Shown here: positions 33,956 through 46,249 of the stretch, piece after piece | How positions within the stretch are numbered: position 1 is the first letter of the stretch | Layout of the letters: the number at the start of each line of letters is the position of its first letter | Assembly: GCF_002776525.5 (NCBI RefSeq) | Contig: NC_045439.1 | Span: forward strand, 124,539,211 to 124,603,210 | Length of the DNA: 64,000 nucleotides | Origin: Piliocolobus tephrosceles | Taxonomy: Eukaryota; Chordata; Mammalia; Primates; Cercopithecidae | Reading direction: 5' to 3' | The notes under the pieces: generated by a model | The model's database searches: none | What the model was told of the DNA's origin: nothing | Seen by the model: only the letters and a program-made list of their open reading frames with translations | Translations under genes and position numbers: made by a program

Positions 33956-34465
33956 TCCTCCACAGCACAGTAGTAAACAGCAGCATCTGCCTCCCGCACC
34001 TGGAGGATGAGCAGCGATGAAGAGAATCGTTCATAGGTCATGTTGTATCGTCCCTGCTGAGAAGGCTTTGAGCCCTTAACAAGGAGTCTTGGTGCACATC
34101 CCGGGAAGTGAAGGTACCAGAAGAAGTTGTAAGCATTGGACACAGAGTGATTACAGAAGATTTCCACCACGGCTCCCTCCGAAGATGCCACTGTGGAAGG
34201 CTGAAACACTTGGTCCTTGCTTTCTGCAACTAAGAAAACAAAGAGGGCTGTCACTTTAATGGTACTATTTGGTTTGTTGATTGCCCCTTAGGTACAGTGA
34301 ATATTAGATCTGACTTCTCTGTTTTTCTATTAAAAATGAGTCCAAATTTTAAAACAATTTCCTACACTTTTACAAACCAAATCATGAAGGAGCCTACTCA
34401 CCATTCCACAGAGAGTTGAGGAGAAGCCCCAGCCACACTGTCCCCAGAGTGCTCTGCAGAGCCAT
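33956..34465 (-). CDS. TRAV2: T-cell receptor alpha variable 2
   Basis: Germline TCR alpha V gene. L-PART1 (34465-34402) encodes M-A-L-Q-S-T-L-G-T-V-W-L-G-L-L-L-N-S-L-W-N plus one base and ends at gtgagt. After a 172-bp intron with acceptor tttcttag, the V exon (34229-33956) completes the leader as V-A-E-S. The mature domain begins KDQVFQPSTVASSEGAVVE. It shows C23 (I-F-C-N-H-S), W41 (NFFWYLHFPG), an additional Cys in FR2 (P-G-C-A-P) also present in the human gene as I recall it, MTYERFSSSLLILQV in FR3 and C104 (DAAVYYCAVED). There is no stop or frameshift. The domain is essentially the human TRAV2 sequence. A TCR-type promoter decamer lies about 70 bp upstream. It is the most upstream V gene in this window. 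Confidence 0.97.
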
Positions 34466-34536
34466 GGCCAAAATGCGGTTGGTCTCACCAGAAAGCTTAT
34501 TTAAGACTATCTGTTTTGCATTTTTTTCTTTGTGTC

Positions 34537-34546
34537 AGTGACATCA
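34537..34546 (+). promoter_or_regulatory. TCR V promoter decamer / CRE-like site upstream of TRAV2
   Basis: agtgacatca fits the conserved TCR V promoter decamer AGTGAYRTCA, a CREB/ATF-type site best known from TRBV promoters. It lies about 72 bp upstream of the TRAV2 ATG, reading on the strand opposite to the gene. A TATA-like ttaaataagc on the gene strand lies between it and the ATG. Confidence 0.6.
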
Positions 34547-35612
34547 TCAGCCAGAATCTACAACCTTTAGAAGGGCTGCTACAGTTGTGAGGCTGCATAG
34601 TAAGGACTTCACTGTGCTTTGTTCTGACAAATTAATCTTAAAAGGGAACGCACCCTTTATAAGGTCACTGTGGTTGTGCAAATTTAGTATTCAAGGAGCT
34701 TCCTTTCTTCTCTAAGGGTATTAGAAGGAGTCACATAATTAATGGGGCACTGCTCAATTATACAAATTAAAGTGATATATTCACACAAAAAGTATGCTAA
34801 ATCCCATCACATATGACATGATGACCTGCTAATGTGTTTTAAATAATTAGCATGAAATATTAGTAGCCGCAGTAGATGAGAAATGAATTTTTTTAAGGTA
34901 CAAAAGTTACTGTGTAAATATGCTGATCAAAATTTGACTCTTTCCATTCAAGGTGATCTTTGGAACAAATATGGGAAAAAAACATCAGTTGTACTTTTTC
35001 TATAAACAAAAGAAGCAAAAACTGCATTTGGAGATAATCTCTTTTGGTATGGTACCTGTCCTCATTTTGCAACTTGACACTGTTGTTGTTATTAATATAG
35101 GGCTTACTACAAAGTTCTGTCTCCAGCTTTCATTATACTGTACAGGTTTCCTTGGGATTTTACTTGAAAAAGAAGAGGAAACAGTTTGTAGCAATTCACT
35201 GTTTATTATACAGCAGGGTTTTTATGTAACCTCCGCCACCTAGTGGACTACATGGGAACTCATGAAAAATAATTTCTCCGTGCAGCCCCTAAGACAAGTG
35301 TTCACAGCTTCTCATATCTTCAAGAGATTTCGTGTCCTTTGCTTTTGTTCAAACTCTTTATCCTTATTCAATTTCCATAGGAATATGAAGGCTATCCAGA
35401 TGAAATAATTGCCTTTTGGAAAAGCCTTCTGATTACTAAAAGATGTTCTTTATTCAGGTGAGTGGCTATTAAACATATACTTTCATAGAGTAACACACTT
35501 CTCTTTGGATGGTTGCTTTATGAATCCCCTTTCCTTTCTTAAATAGTCTTCTAGGTGAGAGGAAATCTGTTTCTTTCCTAATCTTTTCTCTTTTCTTAAT
35601 GAGAGAGACCTT
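34547..35612. other. No recognisable gene or repeat
   Basis: AT-rich flank upstream of TRAV2. Open frames near 34953-35243 and 35000-35194 have no recognisable domain. Confidence 0.45.
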
Positions 35613-35627
35613 AATAATGATAAGATG

Positions 35628-35921
35628 AGCCAGGAACAGTGGCTCAAGCCCATAATTCCAGCACTTTGGGAGGCCAAAGTGAGTGGATCACCTGAGGTCA
35701 GAAGTTCGAGACCAGCCTGGCCAACATGGTGAAACCCCGTCTCTACTAAAAATATATAAATTACCTGGGCACGGTGGCAGGCACCTGTGATCCCAGCTAC
35801 TCAGGAGGCTGAGGCAGGAGAATCACTTGAACCCCGGGAGGCAGAGGTTGCAGTGAGCCGAGATGGCACCACTTCACTCCAACCTGGGCAACAGAGCAAG
35901 ACTCCGTCTAAAAATAAAAAA
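35628..35921 (+). mobile_element. Alu SINE
   Basis: gagccaggaacagtggctca to an A-rich tail. aataatgataagatga and gataatgataagatga flank it as the target-site duplication. Confidence 0.94.
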
Positions 35922-36329
35922 CATGATAATGATAAGATGATCATTTAGGTCCAACAGAAACCTTGTATTTATATTTATGACCTCAAAAAGCTTCCAAATA
36001 AAATACAGAATTCCAAAATGCCTCTAAAATGAGGATAGAAAAGTCAAAGGGAAGTGGGCACCAATTTATTTAATGGAAGGACTAAGATCGCTACTATGAT
36101 TAATTTGAGCTCTGAAATTTCTGACCACCAAAACACAGAGCGGAACACAAAAGGAATACAATTGTACAAGTAAGCTGATTAAGCCTTCAAGCAGCTTCTT
36201 ACTGAAGCCAAGTAGTACAGAGCTATAGATAACTTAAAACTCTTTTTAGATACTGGTTATGTACTTTTGGTTCAAAGTAGTTACTGCACAGTATTTCAGC
36301 ATGTACCACACTTACTTAGGCAATTCCCT

Positions 36330-37280
36330 AGTGATGGAATTATAGGCTGCCTATAACTCTTGCAAACATAGCAATTAACTTTTTTTTCACATTTCACCTA
36401 TTAACTATGTGAGAATTTCTCTAGGGTATGTCCCCAGCAAAGACTGTTCAATCATAGTACATACACATGCTCGATTTCACTACGGTAATGATTGAAAGTA
36501 GCTACAGCCACTTACACTTCTACCAGCAGTGCATGAGCATTCCAGTCTTTCCATAACCTCAACAACACTTAATATTATAAAACTGTCTACTTTTACCAAT
36601 CTACTGAGTATGGAATCTCAAATTGCATTACTCTGATTATTAGTCAAATTGAGCTATTTGTATTTCCCCTTTCCCATGTTATCTATACAAAGGATTTCAC
36701 ATTTTAAAATTAGTCCTCTAGTTTTTCTCAGTAAATCATAAGAGTTTCTCATATATTAATTTTTGGCTGTATCCAAAATCACAAATATCTTTTTCTAATA
36801 TGGTCCCAGTCTACTAGCTTTGTCTATGATGTCCTTTTTTTAATGGAAGTCCTTAATTTTGTAGGAATCAACATTATCATTTTTTTTCACTTTATTGAGC
36901 TTTAGAGATTTTGATTTAGAAATTATTCTTCACTCCAAAGCCACAAATACATTTTCCCACACTGTGTTTATTATCTTTCTAGATTTGTCTTTTACATTTA
37001 GGTTTTAATTCATCTAAAATTTACATCTGTAGAAGACCCGACTACTTTATTTTTCTCCATAGAGCAGGACGGTGTTAATAGCACAATCTACTGAATAATC
37101 CAGCATTCCCTACAGATTTGTGGCATCATGATTATCATATTAGAGTTACCTATGAACTTGATTCACAAAGTTACCTATTGAACTTCCTGAGTTTTATATT
37201 CATCTTGTTGTTTCTTTCTGCAATACTACTATACTATTTTTACTATCTTAGCTTTAGCAAGATCCTCTTTTCGTCAGTCA
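36330..37280 (-). mobile_element. Very old L1 (L1M-type) ORF2 fragment
   Basis: The plus strand carries faint L1 ORF2 landmarks read backwards: gagaatttctctagggtatg, cttacacttctaccagcagt, tatcttttt near aaatcacaaa, then ttttacatttaggttttaat. No frame is open for long. Confidence 0.55.
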
Positions 37281-37572
37281 AATATTCAGATGTAATTTAA
37301 TAAAATCTACTTAGCTAATTTAAGCAGAAAAGAAAAATATTAAGATATATTAAGTAGATCACAGACTCTCCAGCAGAGATAGGCAGTGAGAATTCAATGC
37401 TATACAGCCAAAAACAATGTTTAAACACGGCACAGGGAAATCTCTAATCAATCAAATCTCACACTACTCACCTTAACACTACAAATTCACTCAACCAACA
37501 ACAAGAACACTCAGTACTGAATATACAAAGCCCTTCCATTGCTGCTCGGAAAGTCCGAGGCATAGTCCCTAC

Positions 37573-37969
37573 TGTATTAGCTATTCTTTCATTGCTATAA
37601 AGAAATATCTGAGACTGGATAACTTACAAAGAAAAGAGGTTTGACTGGCTCACAGTTCTGCAGGCTTTACGGGAAGTATAGTGTTGGCATCTGATCAGCT
37701 TCTAGGGAGGCCTCAGGAAGCTTACGGTCATGGTAGAAGGCAAAGGAGCAGCAGGCATGTAACATGGTGAAAGAAGGAGCAGATTGAGGGTGGGGGGGTG
37801 CCACGCACTTTCAAATGACCAGACCTCACAAGAACTCCTTATCACAAAGACAGCACTAAGCCATGAGGGATCTGCCCCCATGATCCAAATACATCCCATC
37901 AGGCCCCACCTACAGCACTGGGGATTAAATTTCAACATTTGAGTGGGGACAAATATCCAAACGATATCA
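37573..37969 (-). mobile_element. Solo MST/THE1-type LTR
   Basis: The reverse orientation gives tgtattagctattctttcat, gaaatatctgagactggata, ggctcacagttctgcaggct, cctcaggaagcttacggtca, then ggccccacctacagcactgg and caaatatccaaacgatatca. Confidence 0.88.
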
Positions 37970-37989
37970 TCTGATGTATACACTAAAGA

Positions 37990-38250
37990 ATATATCTGCA
38001 AACATACTACTGGAGGAAAATAACGAAGAGTAGTGCTGATAGTGGCTACCCCTGTCTTGTTTCTGACCCAAAAGAGAATGCAGCTACAATGTCTGCATTA
38101 TTGAAGCTTCCTTTGTAGCCTAATACATGCCCAATTTTTTAGAATGTCCATTAGTGCTGGAAAAGAGTGTGTATTTTCTGTACATCCCACAAAGTTCCTT
38201 TTGAACATATTTCAATCCACTTCTATCTCCAAAATTCTGTCTCCACAGGG
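37990..38250 (-). mobile_element. Old L1 fragment (weak)
   Basis: tagtggctacccctgtcttg and the stretch 38100-38240 (agaatgtccattagtgctgg, aaaagagtgtgtattttctg) resemble old L1 ORF2 read backwards. It may continue the 36.3-37.3 kb copy across the LTR. Confidence 0.4.
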
Positions 38251-38389
38251 GGCTCAAAATCAGTATGAGGAGACAAGTGGAGAACAGATGGTATGCCTTC
38301 CTGCTCCAGTATTTTCTCATCTCTTCACCTTAACCTCTTTACTCATCCAAATTTTCTCTCCTCTCTCCAAGTTACAAAAAAAATAGGTC

Positions 38390-39010
38390 TCATCTATGAA
38401 AGGAGAAAAATTAATTCAGGTGGAGAGAGACAAAGAAAGAAATAAGGAGGATGGAGATCTTGGTAGTTTCACAAGCAGCAGCCACCCAAAATGTCATTGT
38501 ATAGCTTGAAAAGACATTTTGAAATGATCTATATCCAACATACCTGGGACTTAAATACAATATTTATAACAAGATATAATTCTAATTCATTTGAATTCCT
38601 CCAAAGTTCTAAGAGAACTTCACTGGTTTAAGACCATGATTAGAGAAGAAAATAACACCAAGTAGGATTCAAAGAAGAAAGAATAGGCTTAATATTGCAG
38701 GGAGAGGCATCTGGGGAGAGTGTGGGAGATAAACAAAGGAAAAAATGGTAAAAGATGGCAAAAGGTAACATAGAAAAAAATAGGACTTTATCTGTCAGTT
38801 ATTCAAATAGACTCCAATAAAGTCTATTGAAAAATAATTACTTGCTGTAATTGGATTTTGTGGGAAATGTTGAAGAGACTGTGCTCTGTGAAGAAAATTG
38901 ATTGAGGCCTGACAGAACCGCATGAGTGAGGTCAGTGAGAATAGCAGCATAACGATAAAAAACCAAAGGCAATGACAACACCAAAAAAAATTGTCAAAAT
39001 AACTTATTCT
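38390..39010. other. No gene recognised
   Basis: AT-rich. It may be the 5' part of the old L1 that continues past the Alu at 39011, but I see no firm landmark. Confidence 0.35.
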
Positions 39011-39318
39011 GGCCAAGCACAGTGACTCATGCCTATAAACCCTGCATTTTGGGAGGCTGAGGCAGGCAGGCAGATCACTTGAGGTCAGGAATTCGGGACC
39101 AGCTTCGCAACGTGGTGAAACCCTGTCTCTACTAAAAATACAAAATTTAGCTGGGCATGGTGGCACATGCCTGTAATTTCAGCTACTCAGGAAGCTGAGA
39201 CATGAGAATCACCTGAATCCAGGAGACATAGTTTGCAGTGAGCCAAGATCGTGCCACTGCACTCCAGCCTGGGTGACAGAGTGAGACTCTATCTCAAAAA
39301 CAAATAAATAAATAAATA
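39011..39318 (+). mobile_element. Alu SINE (older)
   Basis: ggccaagcacagtgactcat to (aaat)n tail. A 4-bp gcag duplication lies in aggcaggcaggcag. Confidence 0.92.
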
Positions 39319-39339
39319 ACTTTTTCTGAACTCTGGAAA

Positions 39340-41650
39340 TTAACAAAAGACTTGCAGTAATTCAAGAAGCATTTACTCAGGAAAACTGGCTGTATCTAGA
39401 TAAGAACAGTGAGCAGCAACTCTGTGGTGTTTAAATTTGCCCTGTTCTCTTCTTCCTCTCCCCAGCTCTCCAACAGCCTTGAAAACCAACAGCACTGCCA
39501 CCTGGTGAGAAACAGCAGCCTTGAAGCTACTAGAGAGGGCAAAGCTGGTTTGGAGCTCCTCAAAAACATAGTTCTCAGAGAATTGTCATTATTTGACCTG
39601 TCTAGCACATTCCTGCAACTTCCATTGGCAAGACTTGCCTCTGTTTGATCTTATTCAGAACTTTCTCATTGCAAACAACCTTTCTGGAGGGGAAGGGGTG
39701 GAAAACAATAAGCACCAATTATTTAACATTGCCACTGCCTGAGGAGATGATAATAGTGGAACAAACAAGAAACTGACCAATACACTTAAAGGAAAAGCTC
39801 AATAATGAAATGTCCATAAGGGGGTCTGAAAAACTCCAACATATTCCTGAAACTCTAGAAAGCACAAGCACACAGAAGGCTGTATACATGCCAAAGGCCA
39901 TTTGAAGATGTAGGAAAGATTTAAGAAGTACCTAATATCTCACCTAAGACTGACCTTGAAGCTCTGTGATAGCAAGAAGTGAAGGCTAAGACAGAGTTGC
40001 AAACTGCCTGGCTAAATATTGAAAGTCCAGTGAAACCCATATACAAAGCCCATCAGTGAAGGATAAGAGAACTACTGGTTCCAGACACTTAAGGAAATCT
40101 CTGTCCAATCATTAGCTGACCATTAAGCTAAACAAGCAGAGACTTTAATGGCCACACATGACAAAGAATACAGACTTTACAAATGTGTTCAGGAAAGTCA
40201 GTAAACAAACTGATAGCAAACACAATAACAAGCAGCAGCAACAAACACCGAGGGAGTGAGTGACATTTCCAGAGTTGCTACTTTATTTGAAATATTAATA
40301 TCTCTCAAAAAATAATAAAATTTTAAAGATAAATAAATGAATAAAATGTTTCAATGCAAAAGTAAAATAAAATATCTATATCCAGTTTTCAACAAAAAAA
40401 AAAGATAAAACATGCAAAGAAACAAGAAGATATGGTCTACAGAAAAATCAAACGAAAAAAGGAAAGTTTAAGGAAGCTAGATATTGAAATTATGAGGCAA
40501 AGACTTTTAAAATCAGCTATTTTAAACATGTTCAAAGAACTTTTAAAAATCACAAATAAGGAACTAAGAGAATATAAGAATTATGTCTCACTAACTACAA
40601 AATATCAATGAAGAGATAGAAATTGTAACAAAAGAACCAAATAAAAAATTAACAAATTTAAAAAGATTAAAACTATATAATTTTCTCCTACCATAATGAA
40701 ATTAAATTAAAAGTTAAAAAGGAAATTTGGGAAATTCACAAATACATGAAAATTAAACAACACACTCCTAAATAAACAATGACTCAAAGAAGAAATCACA
40801 AGTGAAATAGGAAAATAATTTGAGATTAAAGGAAACAAAAACACACCCAAAAAATCCATAACAAAACTTATGATATGCAATCATCTGTTTACCTTAAACT
40901 AAAAATAAAGAAACAAACTAAACCTAAAGCAAAAAGAAGGAAGAAAATAATAAAGACTAGAGTGGCGATAAATGAAATAGAGATTATAAAAGCAATAGAG
41001 AAAAACAAATTAAACCAAAAATGTCTTCTTTGAAAAGATCAAGAAAATTGACAAAGTTTTTGTCATGCTAAATTAACCAACAAAAAAAACACCGAAATGA
41101 CTAAAATCAGGAATAGAAACATTACTACCAATTTTACAGAAATAAAAATGATTATAAGGGAATGCTACGAACAGCAATGACATATGCCAACAAATTGGAT
41201 AATCTGGATGAGAAGACAAATGCTTAGAAAGACGCAAAGTACCAGAACTGACTCAAGAAGAAATAGAAGATACAAACAGATCTATAACAAGATCAAATAA
41301 GTAAACAAAAAATATTCCGCAAAGTCATGTCCAGGCTCAGGAAGCTTCACTAGTGAATTGTATCAGATGTTTAAAGAATTAGCCCCAATCCTTCACAAAC
41401 TCTTCCAAAACATGAAAGGAGACAATACTTCTCATTTTGCAATTATAAGGGAACATTGCTTAAAACTTTCACAATATTTCTCAAGCCTGATTTGCCTAAT
41501 ACTTCCCAGACTACATCTTTTTATTCTTCTTTCTCAACTTTTCTCTCTTTTCATAAGAATTCCCTAAGGTTCCATTATCAGACCTTTAATTTCTGCCCTT
41601 TCTCAATCAGTCCTACCTGTATCTTTGGTAGTCATTTCAAAGACAAATTT
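39340..41650 (+). mobile_element. Old L1 (L1M-type) 5' region through ORF2, decayed
   Basis: 39365-39420 (caggaaaactggctgtatct, gaacagtgagcagcaactct) looks like an L1ME-type 5' region. 40390-40640 matches old ORF1 (acatgcaaagaaacaagaag, aaatcagctattttaaacat, caatgaagagatagaaattg), and 40960-41430 matches ORF2 (gatcaagaaaattgacaaag, gaggctcag-like text, ttagccccaatccttcacaa). All frames are broken. Confidence 0.7.
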
Positions 41651-43879
41651 TAGGGAAGTAGATGAGCCATTTATTTTTTAATAAATATCTAACCTGACAT
41701 GGTTTTGCCTATAGTCATGCAAGTGTGTACTGTCCCACCCCAGGAGAACTATTCACATCACAGACCCATAGATTTTAATTTCCATTACAATTTGTAGGCA
41801 AATAGTAGTAGTAAAGCAACTTTATCTCATAAAAATCAGTAAATGCAAACATGCTATAACTAACTGTAACTCACAAAGAATGGTATGATGACCCTAACTC
41901 TGACATCCCTAGTGAGTTGGGACTGCAAAGGAAACTGATGAACTCCTAAGAGAATATTAGTTTTCTTTACTCAAGAGATCTTATTATTAAAGAAGTCAAA
42001 ATCTAACTTCTTTTCACACAAAACCTGCCTCTCTTTCTGACTTTCAATTTTAGTATTTGTTTCTAACATTCACCTAGAATTTAAATCAGCTAGCTCTCTC
42101 CACCCCCAATCTATTCTATACAGTAGAATAAGATTAATCTGCCTCTGAAATATAACAAGTGTCACATATAAGGGAGTTGATGATATCTGCAGACTGCAAA
42201 TAGGAAGTGGTGTCACCAGGTGTGCAAAGGTAGCTTAGTATAGCCTCTTGAGCTAACCTGCTTGCTCTAATGGTAAGCCATTTCTACTTTTGCTCCAGGA
42301 ATCTATTCTAAAGCAACATGTACAAACTCTACAAAGATTTTCAAATCTTCTGTCATTTCATGTTTAGTGTTTCCAAAATCAGAGCAGTAATTCTGAGTTC
42401 CTTTTTCATCTTTCTTCCAGAATTCACCTCTGAATGCTAAACAGTTTCCTCCTGAGTATGACTAGACTGTATGATTCTCTGCCTCCTAGATATTCTGTGT
42501 GTACATAGCTTGGTTCATTGACCACATTAATTCATTTACATGCTAATCACTTCAAAACCGCAACAGTTTTAATAAGGTCTTCTGGGGAAAGCCAGCTTCC
42601 TTTGTTAAATACTCTTCTTACCACAGAGAAGCATTTAGAGACCAAAGAGTAATCAGTGAGCGTAAGAGTTCTAATGAATCACCAGAGGCATCCCTTGGTC
42701 TTATCTATGATAATGGCATGAGCCAGAAAAACACAGGAGATTAATTAAAAAGTTACAATTTCCTCTAGGTCTTCTTAAGAGGCAGTCTCTATTGACCTGT
42801 AACTTGTCAAAAGTAACCAAACTCTAGTCTTCTTGCTTCCAGAACTTGTGTGTGTTTGATTATAAACAAACAACCTCTTGAGTGCCATTCGACCCAGCAG
42901 AGCAGAAGCAAATTAGTACCCTGTAACCCTCTCTGCACAGCTTCCTTCATCATTAAGAGAAAACACGGTGTGCAAAGAAGACTTCTAATCTAAATTATAG
43001 CACCTTCTTCACCAGCACTCTGTGCGTGGTAGTTAGTCCATACAACTCACTTACTATTTTCATTTCCCACTGAATTGGTCTGTTGTCTTAGGCCCTATTG
43101 GAGATGTGGTTCAAGATAATAAATTATTATCCAAGAAATCTGAAGTTGAAAGAAGTCTTAGAGTTGACCTTTACAGGAGAGAAAGCAAAAGTCCAGAAGA
43201 TTACACAACTAATCTGAGATCATAAAGTTTGTGATTAAACAAGGTTTACAGCTTGAATCCCAGTCTCCTAGTAAAATGTTTTTCCAAAAAAAATTACAAG
43301 TCTCTGTCACCTGAAGACAAGCCTGGAAAAGAGTTAAGGGATTGCTTTAATTAAATTGCACTTAGAAAAATATGAGGCCCTATCATTTCTTCCTCTGAAA
43401 TTTTGAAATCTCTGATAGTTTCCCTTTCCTTTCCATTCTCATTGCCTTGTTTTTATTAACTCATGCTCCTAATGCTACCATACCCTCCTTGCTTTGGCAT
43501 CCAGAATTCAGTGATTACTATTTCTATTTATCCTTCACATCACCGCTAAATAATCTTTCTAAAAGGAGATCATGTCACAACTGATTTAATAAATGTAAAC
43601 TATATAATTTTAATAATATCATTGTTCTTAATTACCCATGCTATATTAAGTGAGGTGAGGGGTCTAGTTAGATTTTTTTGCCTCATTTATCCATTTAATA
43701 ACTTCAAAATACTTGGTTTAAATTTGCCTGCTTTATTGATTTATACTCTCCTTTTAATCACATATTAGATTCTTAGGCATAGCAACATTTATTTCTGTGC
43801 TGTTGTCATTGTCGTTCCATGCATCTTTTAGTTAGTTGCCTATGCTTTACTTTGTTTTGACAATCATGTGCTTATACGT
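41651..43879. other. No recognisable gene or repeat
   Basis: A 2.2-kb AT-rich stretch in which I see neither V-gene landmarks nor clear transposon sequence. Parts could be old L1 that I cannot support by eye. Confidence 0.4.
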
Positions 43880-46100
43880 TTGAAAAACAAACTGTGATAT
43901 AGCCATGCAATGGAATTCTACTCAGGAGTAAAGGTGAGTGAACCATCAATAAAAGAAATGACATAAAAGAATCTCAAAATGATTATGCTGAGTAAAAAAA
44001 AAAAAAAAAAAAAAAAAACAGACCAAAAGAAGTATATATTGTTCATTTACATAAAATTCTAGAAATTCCGGAAATTTTAAACCAATCTACAGTGACAGAA
44101 AGTGCATTCATGGTTGCTTGGTAAAGGAAGATGGGGGCAAAAAGAGAAAAAGGGGATCACAAGAGGGCACAAGAAAACTTTTGTGATTGACGATTATGTT
44201 AATTTTTTTTTAATTATACTTCAAGTTCTAGGATACATGTGCATAGTGTGCAGGTTTGTTACATATGTATACTTGTGCCATGTTGGTGTGCTGCACCCAT
44301 CAACTCGTCAGCACCCATCAATTCATCATTTATATCAGGTATAACTCCCAATGCCATCCCTGCCCCTTCCCCCCTCCCCATGATAGGGCCCGGTGTGTGA
44401 TGTTCCTCTTCCTGAGTCCAGGTGATCCCATTGTTCAGTTCCCACCTATGAGTGAGAACATGCGGTGTTTGGTTTTCTGTTCTTGTAATAGTTTGCTAAG
44501 AATGATGGTTTCCAGCTGCATCCATGTCCCTACAAAGAATGCAAACTCATCATTTTTTATGGCTGCATAGTATTCCATGGTGTATATGTGCCACATTTTC
44601 TTAATCCAGTCTGTCACTGATGGACATTTGGGTTGATTCCAAGTCTTTGCTATTGTGAATAGTGCCGCAATAAACATACGTGTGCATGTGTCTTTATAGC
44701 AGCATAATTTATAATCCTTTGGGTATATACTCAGTAGTGGGATGGCTGGGTCATATGGTACATCTAGTTCTAGATCCTTGAGGAATTGCAATACTCTTTT
44801 CCATAATGGTTGAACTAGTTTACAATCCTACCAACAGTGTAAAAGTGTTCCTATTTCTCCACATCCTCTCCAGCACCTGTTGTTTCCTGACTTTTGAATG
44901 ATTGCCATGCTAACTGGTGTGAGATGGTATCTCATTGTGGTTTTGATTTGCATTTCTCTGATGGTGAGTGATGATGAGCATTTTTTCATGTGTCTGTTGG
45001 CTGTATGAATGTCTTCTTTTGAGAAATGTCTGTTCATATCCTTTGCCCACTTTTTGATGGGGTCGTTTGTTTTTTTCTTGTATATTTGTTTGAGTTCTTT
45101 GTAGATTCTGGATATTAGCCCTTTGTCAGATGAGTAGATTGCAAAAATTTTCTCCCATTCTGTAGGTTGCCTGTTCACTCTGATGGTAGTTTCTTTTGTT
45201 GTGCAGAAGCTCTTTAGTTTAATTAGATCCCATTTGTCGATTTTGGCTTTTGCTGCCGTTGCTTTTGGTGTTTTAGACATGAAGTCCTTGCCCATGCCTA
45301 TGTCCTGAATGGTACTACCTAGGTTTTCTTCTAGGGTTTTTATGGTATTAGGTCTAACATTTAAGTCTCTAATCCATCTTGAATTAATCTTCGTATAAGG
45401 AGTAAGGAAAGGATCCAGTTTCAGCTTTCTACTTATGGCTAGCCAATTTTCCCAGCACTATTTGTTAAATAGGGAATCCTTTCCCCATGTCTTGTTTTTG
45501 TCAGGTTTGTCAAAGATCAGATGGCTGTAGATGTGTGGTATTATTTCTGAGGACTCTGTTCTGTTCCATTGGTCTATATCTCTGTTTTGGTACCAGTACC
45601 ATGCTGTTTTGGTTACTGTAGCCTTGTAGTATAGTTTGAAGTCAGGTAGCGTGACGCCTCCAGCTTTGTCCTTTTGACTTAGGATTGTCTTGGCAATGCG
45701 GGCTCTTTTTTGGTTCCATATGAACTTTAAAGCAGTTTTTTCCAATTCTGTGAAGAAACTCATTGGTAGCTTGATGGGGATGGCATTGAATCTATAAATA
45801 ACCTTGGGCAGTATGGCCATTTTCACGATATTGATTCTTCCTATCCATGAGCATGGTATGTTCTTCCATTTGTTTGTGTCCTCTTTTATTTCACTGAGCA
45901 GTGGTTTGTAGTTCTTCTTGAAGAGGTCCTTTACATCCCTTGTAAGTTGGATTCCTAGGTATTTTATTCTCTTTGAAGCAAATGTTAATCAATTTGATTG
46001 TGGTGGTGGTGTCATGGGTGTATACATATGTCAGAATTTATCAAACTGTGTACTTTAAATATATTCAATTTATTGCATGACAGCTATACCCTTAAAAGGT
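43880..46100 (+). mobile_element. Old L1M 3' end, split by a younger L1
   Basis: Left part: tgatatagccatgcaatgga, agaatctcaaaatgattatg, ctacagtgacagaaagtgca. Right part (45985-46100): gattgtggtggtggtgtcat, gtatacatatgtcagaattt, ctatacccttaaaagg. Order and orientation fit one L1M 3' UTR interrupted at 44196-45989. Confidence 0.75.
44204..45981 (-). mobile_element. L1PA-type insertion, 5'-truncated
   Basis: 1.8 kb of young-looking L1 in reverse, from the poly-A/3' UTR (taattatacttcaagttcta) into the ORF2 C-terminal part. An 8-bp duplication atgttaat (44196-44203, 45982-45989) flanks it. Long ORF2 fragments remain open on the minus strand but are broken by stops and frameshifts. Confidence 0.92.
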
Positions 46101-46249
46101 CATTATGGGGGGAAAAAGACTTTCTGAAATAACCATTATGAGGTCACTGGTGACCTTCAAGGGAAGGGATTCCATAAGATAGTAAGCGTGGAAACCCAAT
46201 TGCAAGACATAAAATTACATAAAAGTATGTAATTGTTACATAAAAGTAC

